DNA of 12,073 bases, taken from the NCBI GenBank assembly GCA_015679605.1, contig JAAAVE010000329.1, positions 6,862-18,934 of the forward strand. Reading direction: 5' to 3'. Both the position numbers and the translations under genes were made by a program. Shown piece after piece: positions 6,963 through 12,073 of this stretch; position 1 is the stretch's first letter; each line of letters begins with the position of its first letter. Source of the stretch: Podila epigama. Taxonomy: Eukaryota; Mortierellomycota; Mortierellomycetes; Mortierellales; Mortierellaceae. The notes beneath the pieces are model-generated. The model searched no databases, was not told where the DNA came from, and saw nothing but the letters and a program-made list of their open reading frames with translations.

Positions 6963-9057
6963 ATGTTCTCCGCCATTCGCCCTCGTCTTGCATCAGCCGT
7001 CGCCAAGCCTGCTGTCTTGAACAGCATTCGCCCTAGGTAACACATCGTCGCCAAACACTTCATTCAAGTCAGAGCTCAGCCTTCAGTCGCCATGGAGATC
7101 ACCTGCGTGTTGTTTGAATCAGGAACAGATAAAACAAAAAAAAAAAACCTTCTGTTGCCAAAGAGCGTCCGTCAACTTGAACGTGCTATATATCATCGAG
7201 ATGGAAGAACACATCAAAGGAGAGATACTCGCTTCACTTCACTCCGCCTCTTGAGATGAATCTCGCGCCTCAGCAACTCACACTGGACTATGTTGAGGAA
7301 GGGTAAAAATGTGTGCTGGACAGTTACCTTAACAATATAGACTCTTTACTTTGTGTCTCCATATGAATAGATTCTTTTCCCAGGCTGCTGTTGCCCGCTC
7401 CCACAACATTGCTTCCCTTCACACTTTGACCGAGGATGAGGAGTTGTTGCGCGAGACTGGTACGTTTCCCTGATCTTCTCCCACCCCCCTCCAACCCACA
7501 ATACTTTTCGGGCACCGTGGGAGAAAAATTGAATCGGACCTCATTCACAACCCAAAAAAAAGAGGAAGAAACACTAAATGTCTCCGCTTACTATTCCTTC
7601 ATCTTTTAGTCGCCCGATTTGCTCAGGAGCAGGTCTTGCCCAAGGTTGCCCAGATGGATGAGACTGAGAAGCTCGACAAGGATGTCCTCAAGGGTCTCTT
7701 TGAGCAAGGTGTACGTACTTTATGCTAATCAGTTCTCAAAACAGTATCACACAGTATACTGACCCTGCATCATGATGTCCATCGTCATCTCACCCTCTCT
7801 TCTCTTTTGTTCTCTCTTTTCTTTTTGTAGCTTATGGGCATTGAGACCGAAACCAAGTATGATGGCTCCGAGTCTTCCTTCATGTCTGCCATTCTGACTA
7901 TTGAGGAACTCGCCAAGGTTGATCCCAGTATCTCGGTTATTTGCGATGTTCAGGTAGGCTAACAAGATGGTCAAACTGCGCTCTGTTGTAATACATATTG
8001 TAATTGCCCAAACAGACTTTGACTGATGCTAACTGTGTTTCCTAAATCATGATTTACAATGACATAGAACACCCTCGTCAACACCTTGTTCCGCAAGTAC
8101 GCCAGCGAGGACATCAAGTCGCGCTTCTTGCCTCGCTTGGCCACCGACACTGTTGGCTGCTTCTGCTTGTCTGAGTCCGGATCCGGTTCCGATGCCTTTG
8201 CTCTTCAGACCCGTGCCGTCAAGGATGGCGACAACTACATCTTGAACGGAAGCAAGATGTGGATCACCAACTCTGGTGAAGCCGAAATCTTCTTGGTCTT
8301 TGCTAACGTCGACCCCACCAAGGGTTACAAGGGCATCACCTGCTTCGTTGTTGACAAGAGCATGGGAGTCAAGGTCGGCAAGAAGGAGTCCAAGCTCGGA
8401 ATCCGTGCTTCGTCCACCTGCACCTTGAACTTTGACGATGTCGTCGTCCCTGCTAGCAACATCTTGGGCGATGTCGGCAAGGGTTACAAGTATGCTATCG
8501 AGATCTTGAACGAGGGTCGTATCGGTATTGCTGCCCAGATGCTTGGTCTCGCCCAGGGTGCTTTCGATGCCACCATGCCCTACCTCTTCCAGCGCAAGCA
8601 GTTCGGCTCCTTCATCGGTTCCTTCCAGGGCATGCAGCAGCAATATGCCCAGATCGCTGTCGATATTGAGGCTGCCCGTCTCCTTACCTACAACGCTGCC
8701 CGTCTGAAGGAGCAAGGCAAGCCTTTCGTCAAGGAGGCTGCCATGGCCAAGCTCTACGCTTCCCAGGTTGCTGAGCGTACCGCCTCTCGCTGCATCGAGT
8801 GGGCTGGTGGAGTCGGCTTCACTCGCGACTTCCCCATTGAGAAGTTTTACCGTGATTGCAAGATCGGTGCCATCTACGAAGGGTATGGTTATATGACCTT
8901 TTTTTTTGTTTCCTTTTCGTTGTCAAAGAAGGTACACATATGTGTAAAGAATATATCCTTAACATATTTTTTCTTCTTTCCATCAATACTCTATAGAACA
9001 AGCAACATCCAGCTCCAGACCATTGCCAAGATCCTCGAGAAGCAGTACTCTTCATAA
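6963..9057 (+). CDS. ACADSB: Short/branched-chain acyl-CoA dehydrogenase, mitochondrial
   Basis: Six exons, 6963-7036, 7371-7459, 7610-7710, 7831-7953, 8068-8882 and 8997-9057, join to 1,263 nt (420 residues). The enzyme is a matrix flavoprotein. The human SBCAD family oxidises 2-methylbutyryl-CoA in isoleucine breakdown and other short branched acyl-CoAs, passing electrons to ETF. Residues 1 to about 28 are a basic presequence ([21 protein letters not shown]). GLFEQGLMGIE and [12 protein letters not shown] mark the N-terminal helical domain. [10 protein letters not shown] at 162-171 is acyl-CoA dehydrogenase signature 1. [18 protein letters not shown] and LLTYNAARL are nearly the same as in human ACADSB. 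Signature 2 spans 373-392 ([17 protein letters not shown]). The catalytic base is Glu400 in IYEGTSNIQ, whose codon lies at the exon 5-6 boundary. Codon use is strongly biased (AAG, GAG, CGT/CGC, TTG), suggesting high expression. An in-frame alternative acceptor for exon 2 exists at 7340. Confidence 0.95.
7037..7370 (+). other. First intron of the acyl-CoA dehydrogenase gene, with two possible acceptors
   Basis: At 334 bp it is the longest intron of this gene. It starts GTAACA. The branch-like CTTAAC at about 7329-7334 is followed by AG at 7339-7340 (ATATAG) and again at 7369-7370 (GAATAG). The second gives the cleaner join, R-FFSQ. The first keeps the frame open and inserts ten residues. It includes an A-run near 7135-7147 and no coding signal. 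Confidence 0.55.
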
Positions 9058-9088
9058 ACGTCTCCCCACCCTCCTGATAGATATCCAC

Positions 9089-9094
9089 AATAAA
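9089..9094 (+). terminator. Polyadenylation signal AATAAA of the acyl-CoA dehydrogenase gene
   Basis: A canonical AATAAA lies 32 nt after the TAA stop, within CCACAATAAAAGTC. It is a short 3' UTR but a normal fungal arrangement. Confidence 0.65.
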
Positions 9095-9164
9095 AGTCAA
9101 TTCACAAGTAGTACACCTGCATCATGGTATTTTTAAAAATATACCCATGCACAAGGAACCAGCG

Positions 9165-9183
9165 CCAGCCATTTCCTGGCTGG
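9165..9183. repeat. GC-rich hairpin between convergent genes
   Basis: CCAGCCA and TGGCTGG form a perfect 7-bp stem around the 5-nt loop TTTCC. It sits midway between the two 3' ends and could stall or separate converging transcription, but that role is only a guess. Confidence 0.6.
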
Positions 9184-9241
9184 ATATTACCTATTTGACT
9201 AACCTCTCACTTTCATCCCACAATCCTGGTCGAGAATCGAG

Positions 9242-9255
9242 ATAAAAGCTTTTAT
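9242..9255. repeat. 14-bp palindrome with poly(A)-signal-like core
   Basis: ATAAAAGCTTTTAT is a perfect palindrome and so shows ATAAAA on both strands. For the minus-strand HSP78 gene it lies about 35-48 nt after the stop codon, and it could be its polyadenylation element, since no AATAAA is present. Confidence 0.5.
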
Positions 9256-9289
9256 ATGATTATTATTATTATTTTGCAAAAAGTTGTGC

Positions 9290-12008
9290 TCAGTTGGCTC
9301 CGACTTTGAGATGGTCGTTTTCAACCGCAACCTTGATCTCATCGCCAGGCTTGACCTTGCCCTCAATGATCTCCTTGGCCAAAGGCTGCAAGAGTTGCTT
9401 CTGGATGACACGGTTGAGTGGACGTGCTCCGTAGGCGGAGCTGTATCCACGGGAAGCAAGCCATTCCTTGGCATCATTAGTGGCATTGATGGTGATGCGT
9501 CGATCCTCCACTCTCTTTTGTACTTCCTTCAGACGCACGTCAACAATATCTCTGATAGCAGAATGAGAGAGTCTGTTAAACACGATCATGTCATCGATAC
9601 GATTAATGAACTCGGGAGCAAAGTGGTGACGGACGACCTGCATCACGGCTTCCTTCTCTGCATCTGTCACCTTGCCCTCATCACCCTTTCCACCACGACC
9701 ATCTTCCTTATCTGCCAAGGCCAACATGTCGGCGCCCAAGTTCGAGGTCATGATAATGATCGTGTTGCGGAAGTCAACTGTACGTCCTTGAGAATCGGTG
9801 AGTCGTCCATCATCCAGCACCTGCAACATGAGGTTGGTGACATCCTTGTTGGCCTTTTCCATTTCGTCAAACAAGATCACACTGTATGGCTTTCGGCGGA
9901 TAGCTTCGGTCAACTCTCCACCCTCCTCATGTCCAACATATCCTGGAGGAGCACCAATAAGTCGCGAGGTAGAAAACTTTTCCATGTACTCGGACATGTC
10001 GATACGGACAATCGCATTCTCTGTGTCAAACAGGAACTTTGCGATCGATTTGCACAATTCAGTCTAGATGCAGTTTCAAAAGAGATGGACATAGATAAGT
10101 GGAGGTTAACACTTTTTTGTACGACATAGACAATGACACCTCATTTCTTTTGACTACGATCAAGTTACCTTTCCAACACCTGTTGGTCCAAGGAAGAGGA
10201 ATGACGCGATAGGTCTGGTGGGACTTGAGAGTCCTGCGCGGCTCAGTCGCACAGCTTCAGCAACAGCGGAAATGGCCTGATCTTGTCCAACAACGCGCTC
10301 AGCAAGAGACTGTTCCATACTCAAGAGTCTTTCCTTCTCACCCTTCAATAGATTCTATAAATGATGAAAAGGAGCGTGAAAAAGATTTTTTTTCCTCTTT
10401 GTTAGTCTTCAGGGTGTCTCATTCAACCATCGATTTGCAATATGTTGGGACACTCCAAGCTTACCTGAACAGGAATGCCTGTCATTCTGGCAACGACTCG
10501 TGAAATATCATCCGCAGTGACACGTTCATGGATAAGACTCTCGACCTCCTCCTGAGTGCCTAGGGGACGGGCTCCCATGTTTGTATCTTTGGTGTCTGTC
10601 TCCACGAGTGATCCCTCGATCGCCTCCATTGGCACTGTCTCCTCTTTGGGTAGCTTGGCTTCCAATGTTGGAATAACACCATATCGGAGCTCGGATGCCC
10701 TAGTAAAGTCTCCCTTGCGCTGTGCTGCTTCAAGATCGATACGTGCCTGTTCCAGCTCTGCCTTGGCGCTCTTCATGGACTCTAGCTTGGCCCTGTTCAA
10801 GTCGACAACGAGGTAACATGGTTAATATACCAACCTTTGAACAGTATACAATCAATCAAAATTGTCTGTAAAGCTGTCCTTACCTTTCCTCTTGCCAAAT
10901 AGCTGTCAAACGCTTAGACTCCTCCTTCTTCTTGGAAAGATCTCCCTCCAACTTTGTACGCCTAGAAACGGAGAGTGGATCGGTCTCCTTTTTCAAACTC
11001 TCGAGCTCAATTTCCATAGTGACAATACCACGATCCAGACTCTCAATCACATCTGGCTTGCTCTCTTGCTGCAGGCGCAATTTGGAGCACGCCTCGTCAA
11101 CGAGATCGATAGCTTTGTCGGGCAAGAATCTGTCTGTGATGTACCGGTGGCTCTGCACAGCAGCAGCAACCAAAGCCGAGTCGGCAATACGCACACCATG
11201 GTGCACCTCATAACGCTCCTTTAGACCACGCAAGATTGAAATCGTATCCTCCACAGTAGGCTCGTTCACCATGACGGATTGGAATCGGCGCGCCAATGCA
11301 GGATCTTTCTCAATGTACTTGCGATACTCGTCAATGGTGGTCGCACCACAGCAGTGCAGAGTTCCTCTAGCAAGTGCAGGCTAGGTTGTTTAAAAAAATA
11401 ATGGAAATCTGAGTTTAGTGCGCAACGCAATAACAACGTGAGTGACTTGAGTGCAAGCAGTTGAATCATGTCGGGCTATTTACCTTTAACATGTTGCCTG
11501 CATCCATGGCGCCCTCAGATTTGCCAAGTCCAAGCAACGTGTGAAGCTCGTCAATAAACAGAATGATCTTGCCCTCCTCTGCTGTCACATCCTGCAAAAC
11601 GGCCTTCAAGCGCTCTTCAAACTCTCCGCGATACTTGGCTCCGGCTACCAACGCTCCAAGATCCAATGATATGACCCGCTTGTCCTTGATTGACTCTGGT
11701 ACTTCGCCGTTGATGATTCTTTGTGCAAGACCTTCGGCGATACTTGTTTTACCGACACCAGCTTCTCCGATGAGGACGGGGTTGTTTTTGGTTCGACGCG
11801 AGAGGACTAGGGTGCATAGAAGTAGGATGATGCGGAATGTCAGTACTTTTTAAGTCATTTTGTGTGAGATTTTTTTTTTCCTTTTTTTCTGGGGAGGGTT
11901 ACTAACTGTTCACTTTCTCTAACCTTGGATGGTACGTCGAATTTCTTCCTCGCGACCAATAACAGGGTCAAGTTTTCCTTCACTGGCACGTTTGGTCAAA
12001 TCAGTTCC
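9290..12008 (-). CDS. HSP78: Hsp78, mitochondrial ClpB-type AAA+ disaggregase (5' end missing)
   Basis: Exons 12008-11924, 11806-11484, 11380-10884, 10792-10465, 10354-10169 and 10063-9290, with introns of 91-117 bp, encode the last 730 residues. The gene continues past the right edge (yeast Hsp78 has about 811). Hsp78 is a hexameric matrix ATPase that works with mitochondrial Hsp70 to resolve aggregates. In order: GKLDPVIGR; Walker A GEAGVGKT of NBD1; pore loop KYRGEF; Walker [12 protein letters not shown]; arginine fingers in ARRFQSV; a coiled-coil middle domain (about 150 residues, [18 protein letters not shown]); MTGIP; Walker A GPTGVGKT of NBD2; pore loop GAPPGYVG; Walker [18 protein letters not shown]; and YGARPLNR. 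All ATPase and pore residues look intact. Ala in Walker A, MTGIP in place of ClpB's WTGIP, and the FNRLS...[10 protein letters not shown] stretch point to Hsp78 rather than cytosolic Hsp104. The missing part should hold the targeting sequence. Confidence 0.95.
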
Positions 12009-12073
12009 CTATGAAAGAAGTTGACATGATTGGGAGTATTAAGCACATGTTGCAAGTTGAAGATACGACAACA

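Larger units (their letters stand above)
9058..9289. other. Convergent 3' spacer with palindromes
   Basis: Two genes end head-on 232 bp apart. The spacer carries an AATAAA for the plus-strand gene, a palindrome TATTTTTAAAAATA (9128-9141), a GC-rich hairpin (9165-9183), a palindrome ATAAAAGCTTTTAT (9242-9255) and an ATT repeat (9260-9274). Both 3' UTRs must fit here or overlap. Confidence 0.65.

Noticed and set aside
8047-8715. 222-codon open frame on the minus strand
   Set aside because: It lies wholly antisense to the conserved exon 5 of the acyl-CoA dehydrogenase. The strong codon bias of that exon removes stops from the opposite strand. No protein family is recognisable in it.
9284-10129. 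281-codon open frame on the plus strand
   Set aside because: Antisense to the last exon of HSP78, whose translation matches the family residue by residue. The plus frame is a shadow.

Overview
The window looks like nuclear DNA of a filamentous fungus. Five protein genes can be assembled, and all are split by short introns, mostly 91-150 bp, with GT donors, AG acceptors and CTRAY-like branch sequences. Leaders are pyrimidine-rich and there is no sign of operons. A short/branched-chain acyl-CoA dehydrogenase of animal type, together with an Hsp78-type mitochondrial disaggregase and an Oac1-type carrier, fits an early-diverging fungus such as Mucoromycota/Mortierella better than a budding yeast. 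That placement is inference, not proof.

Layout. (1) 155-1482, minus: Swc5/BCNT-C subunit of the SWR1 chromatin remodeller, one intron. (2) 1656-2187, plus: a small LYR-motif protein with a histidine-rich tail, one intron. It is divergent from swc5 across a 173-bp shared promoter. (3) 2188-2707: tail-to-tail spacer holding a coding-like but unassigned open stretch. (4) 2708-4813, minus: mitochondrial carrier of the Oac1/SLC25A34-35 type, two coding exons around an unusually long 930-bp intron. (5) 4814-6962: 2.15-kb head-to-head spacer with promoters, simple repeats and small inverted repeats but no convincing gene. (6) 6963-9057, plus: ACADSB-like acyl-CoA dehydrogenase, six exons. (7) 9058-9289: compact convergent spacer with three small inverted repeats. 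(8) 9290 to the right edge, minus: HSP78 (mitochondrial ClpB), six exons visible, 5' end outside the window.

Four of the five proteins are expected in mitochondria: LYR assembly factor, inner-membrane anion carrier, branched-chain acyl-CoA oxidation and matrix disaggregase. No shared regulation is visible, and each gene has its own promoter or shares one only with swc5. Exon joins were worked out by hand from reading frame, splice signals and family sequence. All spliced lengths are multiples of three, but none has transcript support here. I see no convincing mobile element, RNA gene, CRISPR array or novel multi-gene system. The best leads are the unexplained non-coding stretches and the histidine-rich LYR protein.
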